Source: Aptenodytes patagonicus
Taxonomy: Eukaryota > Chordata > Aves > Sphenisciformes > Spheniscidae
Reading direction: 5' to 3'
NCBI RefSeq assembly: GCF_965638725.1
Contig: NC_134951.1
Span: forward strand, 372,001 to 436,000
DNA: 64,000 nt
Shown: in pieces, positions 47,684-64,000 of the stretch
How the letters are laid out: each line of letters begins with the position of its first letter
Position numbering within the stretch: the first letter of the stretch is position 1
Translations under genes and position numbers: made by a program
The notes under the pieces: model-generated
The model's database searches: none
What the model was told of the DNA's origin: nothing
What the model saw: the letters and a program-made list of their open reading frames with translations, nothing else

Positions 47684-49220
47684 ATGAGGAACCTGCTGGT
47701 GGCCCTGCTGCTGCTGCTGCTGGTGGTGGTCCCGGCAGCGTGGGCTGCCCCCAAGGCTGGGGGGCACAGGTACGGGGTGGGCACAGGTACGGGGGGGTGT
47801 GTGTGCATGGGTATGGGGAGGCGCAGGTGTGGTTTGGGTGCACAGGTGCAGATGGGTGCCCGGGCATGGGGGGGGGGTGGAGTGCACAGGTACAGACGGG
47901 GTGCATGGGCGCAGGTGGGGTGCACAGGCGTGGCTGGGGCGCGTGGCTGGGGCACGTGGCTGTGGGTGGGCACAGGGGTCCAGGGGGTGCATGGTCAAGG
48001 ACAGAGCTCGAAGGCACAGGGGTGCATGCAGGGCTGCGGGGGCCATGGGTGGAGGGGACACTGTGTGGGGCACTGCGGAGACGTCAGGCCAGGCCAGGCA
48101 GCCCCCACCCAGGGGCACAAGTAACGCCCCCCCACCCCCCCGGCCAGGCCTGAGGCCCCTGTGGCCACGAGGTTGGATCCTGATCCCGACCCACTGAGCC
48201 CGGAGCTGCCCACGCTGCCGTGAGTCCGTGCCCCTTGGGGAGCCCCCCGAGCAAGGGAGGGGGGGGCAGACTTGGGGGGGGGGGGGGGGAGCAGGGGCAG
48301 TGCCCAGCTGGCTGTGGGGCAGGGTGGTCCTGGGGACAGCTATAGGGCGGAGCAGCCCTGGGGCTGGCTGTGGGCCAGGGCAGGCCGTGGGGCAGGGCGG
48401 TGCGTGCCCACCCCTAGCCCCACCGCCCCCAGGCTGCTGCGGAGCGCGGTGAGGAGCCTGGGGCCACCGGAGCGGGATGCGGAGGCCATGACGCGGGAGC
48501 AGGGTAAGGCCGCGTGGCGGCGGGGGCCAGGGGTCCGGTGGGGGCAGGGACGCGGCCCCAGCCCCACAGCGCCCCGTGCCCCGCAGCCCTGCTCTACCTC
48601 TTTGCGCTGCATGACCACGACCGGAGCGGGCGCCTGGACGGGCTGGAGCTGCTGCAGCTGCTGGGTGCAGTGCTGGCGCAGCGGGATGGGGAGCGGCTGG
48701 ACCCCGACATGGTAGGTCCCACGGGGACGGCCCCTCGCACCCCATGGAGCCCCCCGGGCCAGGCCCTCACCCTGTCCCCATCCCGCCGCCGCAGGTGGCC
48801 GCGCTGGTGGACCGAGCCCTGGAGAGGCAGGACCTGAGCAGGGACGGGCTGCTCGACCCCCCCGAGCTGCTGCTCTTGCCCGGCCGGGGCCAGGGACCCC
48901 TGGGGCAGCCCCTCCTGCAGCAACCCGGGGAGCTGCTGGCAGGGGCTGGGGCTGCGCCCAGGGGGGACATGGAGGCGCCCGAGGGGGACGTGGGGGTGAG
49001 CATCCTGACAGAGGGGCAGGGCCTGCCCGGCGGCAGTGCCCACCCAGAGGGGCAGGCAGCCCCCCAGGCTGAAGCCATGGAAGTGGAGGGAGCCCCCGAG
49101 GCTGAAGGCTCTGACACTGAAGCCATCAAGGCAGAGGAAGCCCCCGAGATTGAAGCCCCTGAGGCTGGAGACCCGGAGGGGGAGGTGGCCCCAGCTTGGG
49201 GGGACCCTGGGGAGGGGTAG
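47684..49220 (+). CDS. CGREF1: Cell growth regulator with EF-hand domain 1, 5 coding exons
   Basis: A secreted calcium-binding protein tied to growth control and cell adhesion in mammals. Exons: 47684-47769, 48148-48219, 48433-48503, 48587-48711, 48795-49220, giving 259 residues (human about 301). A strong signal peptide (MRNLLVALLLLLLVVVPAAWA) is followed by two EF-hand loops with full ligand positions: DHDRSGRLDGLE and DLSRDGLLDPPE. The last exon is long, acidic and repetitive (EVEGAPEAEGS, EAIKAEEAPEIEAPEAG), like the variable C-terminal repeats of the human protein. No polyadenylation hexamer was seen between the stop and the CR1 at 49418. Confidence 0.88.
47765..48125. repeat. GTGCACAGG-type degenerate repeat in CGREF1 intron 1
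   Basis: Irregular units with GGGTGCACAGGTGCAGG and GGGGCACGTGGCTG fill the intron. No exon is seen in it. Confidence 0.55.
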
Positions 49221-49417
49221 GTGGTGGTGGGGAGGCTGTGGGCAGGGCTGTGCCAGCCCCACAGTGGCTGTGGGGTGTCATGCCCCGGTTGCTACCTGCC
49301 CTGTTCGGGGCACGTGGTAGTGGGGGCGTCCCCTGCGCTCCCCACAGCCTGCAGCGGGGCTGGGGAGGACAGTGGGGCCGGGATTGTGCGGTTGCCCCTG
49401 TAATGTGGCAGGATGGA

Positions 49418-50405
49418 GAATCATAGAATCATTAAGGTTGGAAAAGACCTCTAAGATCATCGAGTCCAACCGTTGACCCAACACCACCATGCCCACTAAA
49501 CCATGTCCCTAAGTGCCTCATCTACTCGTCTTTTAAATACCTCCAGGGATGGGGACTCCACCACTTCCCTGGGCAGCCTGGTCCAATGTTTCACCACTCT
49601 TTCAGTAAAGACATTTTTCCTCATGTCCAACCTAAACCTCCCCTGGCACAACTTGAGGCCATTTCCCCTCGTCCTATCTCTAGTTACTTGGGAGAAGAGA
49701 CCGACCCCCACCTCGCTACAACCTCCTTTCAGGTGGTTGTAGAGAGCGATGAGGTCTCCCCTCAGCCTCCTTTTCTCCAGGCTAAACAGTCCCAGTTCCC
49801 TCAGCCGCTCCTCAGAAGACTTGTTCTCCAGACCCCTCACCAGCCTCGTTGCCCTTCTCTGGACACGCTCCAGCACCTCAACGTCCTTCTTGTAGTGAGG
49901 GGCCCAAAACTGAACACAGTGTTCGAGGTGCGGCCTCACCAGTGCCGAGTACAGGGGCACGATCACTTCCCTGCTCCTGCTGGCCACACTATTTCTGATA
50001 CAGGCCAGGATGCCATTGGCCTTCTTGGCCGCCTGGGCACACTGCCGGCTCATGTTCAGCCGGCTGTCGACCAGCACCCCCAGGTCCTTTTCCGACAGGC
50101 AGCTTTCCAGCCACTCTTCCCCAAGCCTGTAGCGCTGCATGGGGTTGTTGTGGCCGAAGTGCAGGACCCGGCACTTGGCCTTGTTGAACCTCATCCAGTT
50201 GGCCTGGGCCCATCGATCCAGCCTGTCCAGGTCCCTCTGCAGAGCCTTCCTACCCTCGAGCAGATCAACACTCCCACCCAACTTGGTGTCGTCTGCAAAC
50301 TGACTGAGGGTGCACTCGATCCCCTCATCCAGATCATCGATAAAGATACTGAACAAGACCGGCCCCAAAACTGAGCCCTGGGGAACACCGCTCGTGACCG
50401 GCCGC
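49418..50405 (-). mobile_element. CR1 LINE 3' portion between CGREF1 and KHK
   Basis: An uninterrupted 290-codon minus-strand frame (49496-50368) holds the end of the CR1 reverse transcriptase ([22 protein letters not shown]) and the CR1 C-terminus ([40 protein letters not shown]). The 3' end shows two copies of the AATCATAG/AATCATTA octamer typical of CR1 tails. The missing 5' part makes it immobile, but the intact frame suggests it is younger than the copies at 1-835 and 27347-28810. Confidence 0.93.
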
Positions 50406-50565
50406 CAAAAAAACAGAAATACAGGTGGTGCCGCCGGCGCTCACCTGGGCCATGGTCAGCGCCGCCCCATGGTCGCTGCGGCCCCCGGTTGGGGAGAGGG
50501 GCCGGGCTGGGCATAGCCCGGGGGGGGGGGGCGCAGGAGGCAGCAGGGGGGCGGCAGCGCGGGGC

Positions 50566-50571
50566 TTTATT
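50566..50571 (-). terminator. KHK: KHK polyadenylation signal
   Basis: Reverse-complement AATAAA about 100 bases beyond the KHK stop codon. Confidence 0.8.
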
Positions 50572-50671
50572 GGTGGGGGGTGGGGGGGTGCTGGGTGCAG
50601 CGGGGGGGGGGGGGGGGTGGCGTGCCCCGCGGGTGGGGGGTGGTGGTGTCTCCTGGCACGGGGCGCCCGGC

Positions 50672-53574
50672 TCAGATGATGCCGTCAAAGCCCTGGATCC
50701 CACATTTCCTGCCCGCGACCTGGCAGCCGAAGGTGAGGGCGTCCTGCAGGCTCCTCCCTGGGGAACGGGCGCCTCGTCAGCCCTGCCAGGCCGAGCCGGG
50801 CTGAGCTGAGCCGAGCCGGGCCGTGCCGGGGCCGTGCCCACCTGCCGAGAGCGCGAAGATGACGGCGGCGTTGAAGGTGTCCCCGGCCCCCAGCGTGTCC
50901 ACGAGGGTCTCCGGGGGGAAGGCGTCCGAGTGCACCAGCTCCCCATCGGGCCCCACGGCGTCGGCCCCCTCCTCAGCCCAGGCGCAGATCAGCGTGGCCC
51001 TGGGGAGAGTGGGGGTGGTGGGGGTGGGGTGCGGCCGTGCCCCCCCCCCCCTCCCCCCCCGACCGCACCCCTCCTGCACCCCCCCCCCTACCCCTGCTGT
51101 ACGCGGCCACGCAGCCCCCACAGCGCCTCGGGGGCCGACTGGTACCCGAAGTGCCGGGCCACGTCCTTGCTGACGAACACCTGCAGGAGAGGGGCTGGGG
51201 TGGGGGGGGGCGACATTCCCCCAACACCCCCAGCCGTGCTGTGCCCCCGCACCCCGACTGCGTCCCCCCCCCCCCATACCCCGACTGCACCCCCAGCCCC
51301 CGACCACACACTGCTATGCCCCTGCACAGGCTGTGCGCCCCCCCCCGCCCCCCAGTGCTCCAACTGCACCCCCCGCCTGCCTCCCCCCCCCCCCCCGCAC
51401 CACACACACACACCCCCCCCCCGCTGCCCCGGACCCCCAACTCCCGCCGCCCCTCCCCGCCCTGACCCCGGCCCGGCCCCTGACCCCGCCCAGGGCCGGC
51501 AGCCCCACCCCCGCCGGCCAAGGCCCGCCCTCCCTCCGCGGCCCCGCCCTCCCTCCGCGGCCCCGCCCTCCCGCCGCGGCCCCGCCCCCCCGCCGCGGCC
51601 CCGCCCCCCCGCCGCGGCCCCGCCCCCCCGCCGCGGCCCCGCCCCCCCGCCGCGGCCCCGCCCCCCCGCCGCGGCCCCGCCCCCCGCCGCGGCCCCGCCC
51701 CCCCGCCGCGGCCCCGCCCCCCGCCGCGGCCCCGCCCCGCACCACGTGGCCCAGGCCCATCAGCGGCAGCAGCTCCTCCCGCGGCTTCTCCACCTCCACC
51801 GAGGTCCGGACCCGCTCGGCCGGCGGCCGGGCCCGGTTGTGCCGCTCCACCCGCCGCATCATCGCCGCCTGCTCCGCCGCGTTCCGGGCCTGCGGGCGGG
51901 TGCACGCAGGGGGTCACACCTCCCCCCCCCCCCCGCCCCGGGGGTCCCCCAACCCCGGGGGTCCCGTCACCCCCCCCCCCCCCCCGCCCCGGGCTCACCT
52001 CCCAGTGGATCCACTTGTACTGGGAGAGGTCGACCCGCTCGAAGTCGTGGGCGGTCACGTCGGGCAGGTTCCTGCGGTGCGGGGGTCAGGTGGGGCGGGG
52101 GGGCCCCCCCAGCCGCAGCACGGGGCGGCCCCGGGTGACCCCGGCCCGGGGGTGAAGGGCAGCGCCGGGGGTGGCACCGCCCGGGTGAATCATTGGTGGT
52201 GGCGCAGCGGGACCCTGAGACGGACTCAAAGGGCAGCGCGGCGGCGGCCAGGCTGGAGCTGCCAGAGCCAGAGGGGTCGGCACCGCCCAACAGCCCCTTC
52301 TGCCGTCAACCCGCGTGAGCGTGGCCGGCCCTCTGCCGGTGCGAGGACCACGGCTGCCCTGCCGGCACCGGCACAGCCGAAGGAATGCTGTCCTGGGCCA
52401 CCGGGCAGCTGCCGCATGCAGTGCGGGGTGTCCCCGCGGGCACCGTGCCAGCTGTCCCACACACCGGAGCGTGTGGCCGCGCAGCGATGCCGCCGCCAAT
52501 CACGGCTGCGGCACAGGGGGGACCGACTGGGGGCTGCGGGGGTGATTGGCAGCGATTGTGTGTGCAGAATTACAGGGAGTCACCCAATCCAGCACGCGGG
52601 ACCCCCTGGCAGGCAGCGCTGGGCTGGCGCTGGCAGAGCCTCTGCCGGGGGTCGAGCACTGTGAGCCCCCCGGGGTGCCGGGGGTGGCCCTGGGTGCCCG
52701 GCTCGGCCAGGGTGAAGGCAGGGAGGGGGCCGCAGCCCTGAGCCGGCCTGGCCGAGCGCTGCCCGCCGGGCGATCGGGGCCAGGGCTGGCGCCCTTACGT
52801 GTCATACAGCACGATGGTCCGGGAGCCGCTGGCGGCGCTGACGACGCAGCAGGCGCAGGGCACGTCCCCGCGGGGCTGCCAGGCCACATGCGTCACGTCC
52901 ACACCCCGGCGCCGGAAATCCGCCGCAATGAAACTTGGGGGACAGAGAGCGGGGTGAGGGGCGCCACGCACCCGTGGGCGTGCAGGATGGTGCGGGTGCC
53001 CCGGCTGGCGCTGGCGATGACGACGGAGGCGGGCAGGCAGCCGCCGGGCTGCCACACCGCGTGGCCCACGTCCACCCCGTAGCGCCGCAGGTCGGCCAGG
53101 ACGAAGCTGCGGGCGGGAGAGACGCCGAAGGGCCGGCGGGAGGGTCGGGGCGGGGGCGGCCCCGGGACCCCGCCGGCAGCCCGGGCCCACCCCCCACCCC
53201 ACCCCCGCACCCCACTTACTCGGCGGCGTGCCCGGGGGCCAGCGAGCCCATGAAGGCGCAGGGGGCTCCCAGCAGCGCCAGCACCGTGCAGGAGTTGGAG
53301 GCGTTCCCGCCCCGCTGCCACCGCTGCGACACGCACCTGCAACGCCGTGGGCGCCGGGTCGGCCCCGGGAGGAGGCAGGAGGCAGCGGCAGCTCCCGACG
53401 GAGCTGCCTCCCCCCCCCCCCGGCCCGGCGGTACCTGGTGTCGGAGTCCTCGGCGGGGTAGGCCTCCACCACGCTGACGATGTCCAGGCACACCAGCCCC
53501 ACGCACAGGATCCGCTTCTCCCCCGCGGGGCCGGGCTCGGGGTCCCGCCGGGCGGCCGCCGCCCCCGCCGCCAT
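50672..53574 (-). CDS. KHK: Ketohexokinase (fructokinase) with both alternative exons 3
   Basis: PfkB-family kinase: ATP plus D-fructose to fructose 1-phosphate, cytosolic, the first step of dietary fructose use. Exons 5' to 3': 53435-53574, 53220-53336, then 3A 52972-53106 or 3C 52799-52933, then 51999-52071, 51743-51889, 51092-51180, 50842-50999, 50672-50757. Either choice gives 314 residues (human 298), because exon 1 adds an Ala/Arg-rich N-terminal extension before [16 protein letters not shown]. Key parts: [20 protein letters not shown], the [13 protein letters not shown] strand, [30 protein letters not shown], the PfkB signature [15 protein letters not shown] with the catalytic Asp, and the end [10 protein letters not shown], close to human. 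It is head-to-head with the PRKG gene. Confidence 0.96.
51490..51740. repeat. GC-rich 17-18 bp tandem repeat in a KHK intron
   Basis: A dozen or so near-perfect units with core CCCCGCCGCGGCCCCGCC end directly at the donor side of the exon at 51743-51889. Its reverse complement equals the core of the array at 1563-1680. 51210-51480 of the same intron is also C-rich, with CACA runs. Confidence 0.8.
52799..52933 (-). other. KHK: KHK exon 3C
   Basis: 135 bp encoding [19 protein letters not shown] and then [20 protein letters not shown]. It matches human 3C ([18 protein letters not shown]...SCC...RTIVLHDT) far better than 3A. In mammals the C form is the high-affinity liver, kidney and gut enzyme. 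The acceptor is AAG rather than CAG. Confidence 0.9.
52972..53106 (-). other. KHK: KHK exon 3A
   Basis: 135 bp encoding [20 protein letters not shown] and [21 protein letters not shown], the counterpart of human 3A (FVLDDLRRYSVDL...RTILYYDR). In mammals the A form is widely expressed and has low fructose affinity. The end HAHG differs from the YYDR of human 3A. Confidence 0.88.
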
Positions 53575-53950
53575 GCCGGGCCCGCTCCGCTCGGCACCGG
53601 CGCCGCCCCGCCCCGCCCCGCCCCGCCCCGCCCGCGCCGATCGGGGCCCGCCCCCGCGCCGCGCCCTTCAGGGCGCCACCAATCGGAGCCCGCCGCCACG
53701 CCGCTCCCTTCCCGGGAGGCTGGCGGGGCGGGGCGAAGGAAGGGCGCGGCCATGCAGGACACGCCCTCGAGGCCGCGCCCCCTCCTCCCCCCCACCCCCC
53801 CACCCCCCGCCCCGCGCGCATGCGCCCAACCGCCAGGTTGCCGGGGCGGGCGCAGGCCGCTCCCCGCGCGCGCTCGCCCCGCGCGCTGCCCGGGCTCGCG
53901 GCCCGCTGCGCGCGCGCTGCCGACACGCGCACGGGCACGTTGTGCACGCG
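53575..53950. promoter_or_regulatory. KHK promoter region
   Basis: CpG-dense, with four tandem CCCCGCCCCGCC-type blocks at 53603-53635 (Sp1-like). No TATA box is seen. It is part of the head-to-head region with the PRKG gene. Confidence 0.5.
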
Positions 53951-53954
53951 CGTT

Positions 53955-54545
53955 GCTCACAGCCCCCGTGCACCCCCGCGTGCACACCCCCTCCCCGTGC
54001 ACACACCCCCCCGTGCACACCCCCGTACATACATCCCCCGTACACACCCCCTCCCCGTGCACACACCCCCCCGTGCACACACCCCCATACATATACCCCC
54101 CCGTACCCCCCCGTCCCCGTGCACACCCCACCCCGTGTACACACACACACCCCGTGCACACCCCCCTGTGCACACACCCCCCGTGCACACACCACCCCTG
54201 TGCACACACCCCCATACATACACCCCCCCCGTACACACCCCGTCCCCGTGCACACACTGTCCCCGTGCACACACACCCCCTCCCCGTGCACACACCCCCC
54301 CGTGCACACCCCCCTGTGCACACACACCCCCCGTGCACACAACCCCCGTGCACACCCCCTGTCCACACACCCCCCGTGCACACACACACACCCCCCCTGT
54401 GCACACACCCCCCGTGCACACACCCCCCCGTGCACACACCCCCCCCGTGCACACACACCCGTGCACACACACCCCCCCGTGCACACACACCCCCCGTGCA
54501 CACCCCCCCGTGCACACACTCCACACACACACACCCTCCCCCCCG
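53955..54545. repeat. GTGCACACCCCC tandem array between KHK and the PRKG gene
   Basis: About 590 bases of 10-18 bp units based on CCCCGTGCACACAC, with occasional CATACATA units. It is open in several frames on both strands, but the translations (THPPVH..., CVHGG...) are plain repeat. Alternating purine-pyrimidine tracts such as GTGCACACACAC could adopt Z-DNA. Confidence 0.9.
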
Positions 54546-55777
54546 TGCCCGGCGGCTACAGGCCCCGGGGGGCCCCCACGGCCGGGCAGGCACAGGGCCC
54601 ACGGCTGCAGGCAGCGGGCCGGGCCGGGGTGGCGGGTCCCCAGCGTGGGGGTGGGCCGGGATGGGGCCGCGGCCCCTCAGCCCTGGGGGGCTGGAGCCGA
54701 ACCGGGCACGGCTGGGACACGGGGCGGAGGGGGGTACCGTGGGTCGGGGGGTGGGTGAGGACACGGCTGGGGTCAGCGTTCAGCAGGTGCCGGCCCCTGG
54801 GCTGGACTCTGCCCACGGCAGCCGGGGGCACCCGTGGGGCCGTGCCTGGTGCCGCCGCAGGGTGCTGGGGGGCCCCCCGCTCCCCCCCAGGCACAGGGTG
54901 CGGGTCAGGGTGCAGGTTGGGGTGCAGGCGCAGGTGTGGTTCGGCAAGTGCTGGGCGGGGGCTCCGGGAGGCCGGTGGGAGCACCGCTGCCTGGGTTAAT
55001 GTGTCACCCGGCCGTGCCGTGGCGGCGGCGGGAGCGGGAGGGGGACGGTGGCAGGAGCGGAGCGGTGGCACAGGTAAGCGGCCGGGCACGGGACGGGGAG
55101 CGGGGCCGAGCCCCCGGGCACCAGCAGCAGCCACGGCCCGGGGTGCCCAGGTGGACGGGACGGGTCACCGCATCCTCGTGCCGTGCCGGGGCGGGGGGGG
55201 CTGTGCCGAGGCCCCTCCGGGCTTCTTTGTGCTGGCGGCACAACCTTTGCACGGGGCAGGGAGCGCCCGGGCATGGTGCCCACGGGAGCCCACACCCACC
55301 TCGCCGTGGGGCCGTGGCCGGGGGCAGACCCAGCCTGGGGCTGGGGCCCCCACCCGGGGACCCCTCCTGCCTGCACCGGGGCCCTGCCCACGCTGCCCCC
55401 GGAGCTGCCGGGGCCAAGGATTTGGGGTACGGCGGGGGCCGAGTGCCCGGCACCGCGGGATCCTGGGTGTCCCTGACCATGCCGTGCCCAGCTGGGCTGT
55501 GCCGTGCCGTGCCCAACCGTGCCGTGCCGTGCCGTGCCCACCTGTGCCGTGCTGTGCCGGGCAGTGCAGAGCCAAGGCCCGCAGCACCGTGCTGAGCCCG
55601 GCCGTGTCGTGTGGGGCTGTGCCCCCATGCCCCAGGGAGCATCTCCCCTCTGTGCCCTGGGAGACGTGGGCTGGCTCTGGGGCCGGGGGCTGGGGCCGTG
55701 GCAGGGCGCTGCCGTGCCGCTCGCTGCCCGCCTGCCCGCACCCCCAGGGCGCCGGGAGCTGTCGCGGTGGCACGGGG
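54546..55777 (+). promoter_or_regulatory. Upstream region and 5' UTR of the PRKG-family gene
   Basis: A likely first non-coding exon ends at 55073 (GTAAGC donor); the coding exon starts at 55748 after CACCCCCAG. The intron carries a GTGCCGTGCCC/CCGTGCCGTG short tandem at 55480-55565. No separate gene was recognised. Confidence 0.5.
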
Positions 55778-62978
<7,201 letters not shown>

Positions 62979-63102
62979 CCGCAGTGGGACTCCCTGGCCG
63001 GGCCGGCTGCGTCGCCTCCCCACCGCACCCCTGGGCCGGCGCGATGCCGGGGGCTGCCCTGTGGCCTTGCACTCTCCCGGGGTGGGGGGGCTGCCCCAGG
63101 GC

Positions 63103-63108
63103 AATAAA
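63103..63108 (+). terminator. Polyadenylation signal of the PRKG-family gene
   Basis: AATAAA 125 bases after the stop codon. The opposite-strand EMILIN1 signal is only 66 bases further right. Confidence 0.8.
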
Positions 63109-63173
63109 TCATGGGGCTGCAGCCGGGCGTAGGAAGGAGCCGGAGCCGTGGGTACAAAACCCGGTGCCGTGTC

Positions 63174-63179
63174 TTTATT
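63174..63179 (-). terminator. EMILIN1: EMILIN1 polyadenylation signal
   Basis: Reverse-complement AATAAA (in TTTATTTCG), about 230 bases beyond the EMILIN1 stop codon. Cleavage sites of the two convergent genes should fall within about 30-40 bases of each other. Confidence 0.8.
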
Positions 63180-63407
63180 TCGTGGGGGTCAGTGGGGGGC
63201 CGGGGGCGGCAGGGCGGCATGGGGGGGCCGGGACGGGTGGTGTGGGACGGGGGCGTGTGGTGACAGGGGAGCGAGGGGTGGGGGGTGCTGATAAATAACG
63301 GGGCGGGTGGGGGGGGTCCCGCCAGGGCATGGGGACCCCCCGGCCCGGCTGTGCCCCCGGCTGGCCGGCAGCCCCGTGCCGGGGCGGAGTGCGGGGGTCC
63401 AGTGGCT

Positions 63408-63739
63408 CTAGGGCTCCTCGGCATCGTAGAGCAGGGCCCCACTGAAGACGGTGAGGGGCTCGTCGGGCGCGTGGGCCAGGCGCCCCGAGACCAGGTCCAC
63501 GCAGAGCGTCTCGCCGGCTGCCAGCGGCAGCAGGAGGCTGAAGATGCCGAGCGCCCCGGGGCTGGGCTGCAGCGCCGCCACCGGCTCCTTCTCCAGCCCC
63601 TCGGGCTGGAAACCGGCCGAGTCCAGGCGGGCGATGCCCTGGTTGGAGCGCGACAGCACGGCCTCCAGCTTCTCCCCCTTGTGCCCCGTCAGCACCGCGC
63701 TCACCAGGTACCGCCCGCTCACCGGCGCTGTGAAGGTGC
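63408..63739 (-). CDS. EMILIN1: EMILIN1 last coding exon (gC1q domain), partial gene
   Basis: The last coding exon of elastin microfibril interface protein 1, a secreted matrix glycoprotein whose gC1q domain trimerises and binds integrin alpha4/alpha9-beta1. It encodes about 110 residues, TFTAPVSGRYLVSAVLTGH ... EAVLSRSNQG ... FSLLLPLAAGETLCVDLV ... FSGALLYDAEEP, nearly matching human EMILIN1, and so covers most of gC1q. The acceptor is CCACCACAG just right of 63739. The rest of this multi-domain protein lies beyond the window; 63740-64000 is intron with no exon seen. Confidence 0.95.
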
Positions 63740-64000
63740 CTGTGGTGGTGGGCGATGGGCGTCAGTGCCGGCGGCCGCCGGGTCCCCAGGGTCCCTGGGA
63801 CAGGCTCTGCACCCCCAGGCTCCCCCACTGCACTCCCAGGACAGGCACGGTACCCCCCCTGAGGACCCCCCATCCCATGGCCTTCATTGCACCCCAGGAT
63901 CATGCTTCACCCATGGCCGTGCAGCCCCCAGCACCCCCACCGCAGCCCCCATCCCGCCCCGCAGCCCCATCCCGCCCCATGCGTGGCCGTGCCGCGCGGG

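Noticed and set aside
50430-50480. A possible small minus-strand first exon (ATG GCC CAG before a GTGAGC donor)
   Set aside because: No downstream exon with a compatible frame or recognisable product was found before the CR1; chance is likely.
53347-54999. Thr/His/Pro or Cys/Val/His/Gly repeat proteins
   Set aside because: They are translations of the GTGCACACCCCC array, open in several frames on both strands; no start context, domain or splice partner.

Overview
The window is nuclear DNA from a bird, very probably a GC-rich microchromosome. Three things point this way: four CR1 LINE fragments of the avian type, very high GC with short introns and long G/C homopolymers, and a block of vertebrate genes in an order that matches human 2p23.3. 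No bacterial, phage or CRISPR signal is present. Gene models were built by hand from exon translations, splice sites and remembered human orthologues, so exon ends are sequence-supported but not transcript-verified. In every complete model the joined exons keep one frame.

Layout from left to right. 1-835 is a CR1 fragment. SLC30A3 (ZnT3, +) occupies 1721-5846 and faces GTF3C2 (TFIIIC subunit, -, 18 coding exons, 7381-18903). 19-26 kb is a gene-poor interval with three identical U1 snRNA genes (two -, one +), an LTR-like fossil and a CR1. Eight whole genes and one partial gene follow on strictly alternating strands: ATRAID (-), SLC5A6 (+), TCF23 (-), PREB (+), ABHD1 (-), CGREF1 (+), KHK (-), a PRKG-family cGMP-dependent kinase (+) and the 3' end of EMILIN1 (-). 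Neighbours therefore share head-to-head CpG-rich promoters and tail-to-tail polyadenylation regions.

The genes do not form a pathway. They cover zinc loading of vesicles (SLC30A3), Pol III transcription (GTF3C2), U1 snRNA for splicing, vitamin uptake (SLC5A6), ER export (PREB), fructose metabolism (KHK), cGMP signalling (PRKG) and extracellular matrix (EMILIN1). The grouping is conserved synteny.

Most notable points: (1) the U1 copies carry changes in both protein-binding loops and have mosaic promoters; (2) a third cGMP-dependent kinase sits between KHK and EMILIN1, where I recall none in mammals, and its model lacks the whole kinase activation segment; (3) the alternative KHK exons 3A and 3C are both 135 bp and only 38 bp apart; (4) CAD, expected beside ATRAID, is absent, and the gap is filled by the U1/repeat interval.
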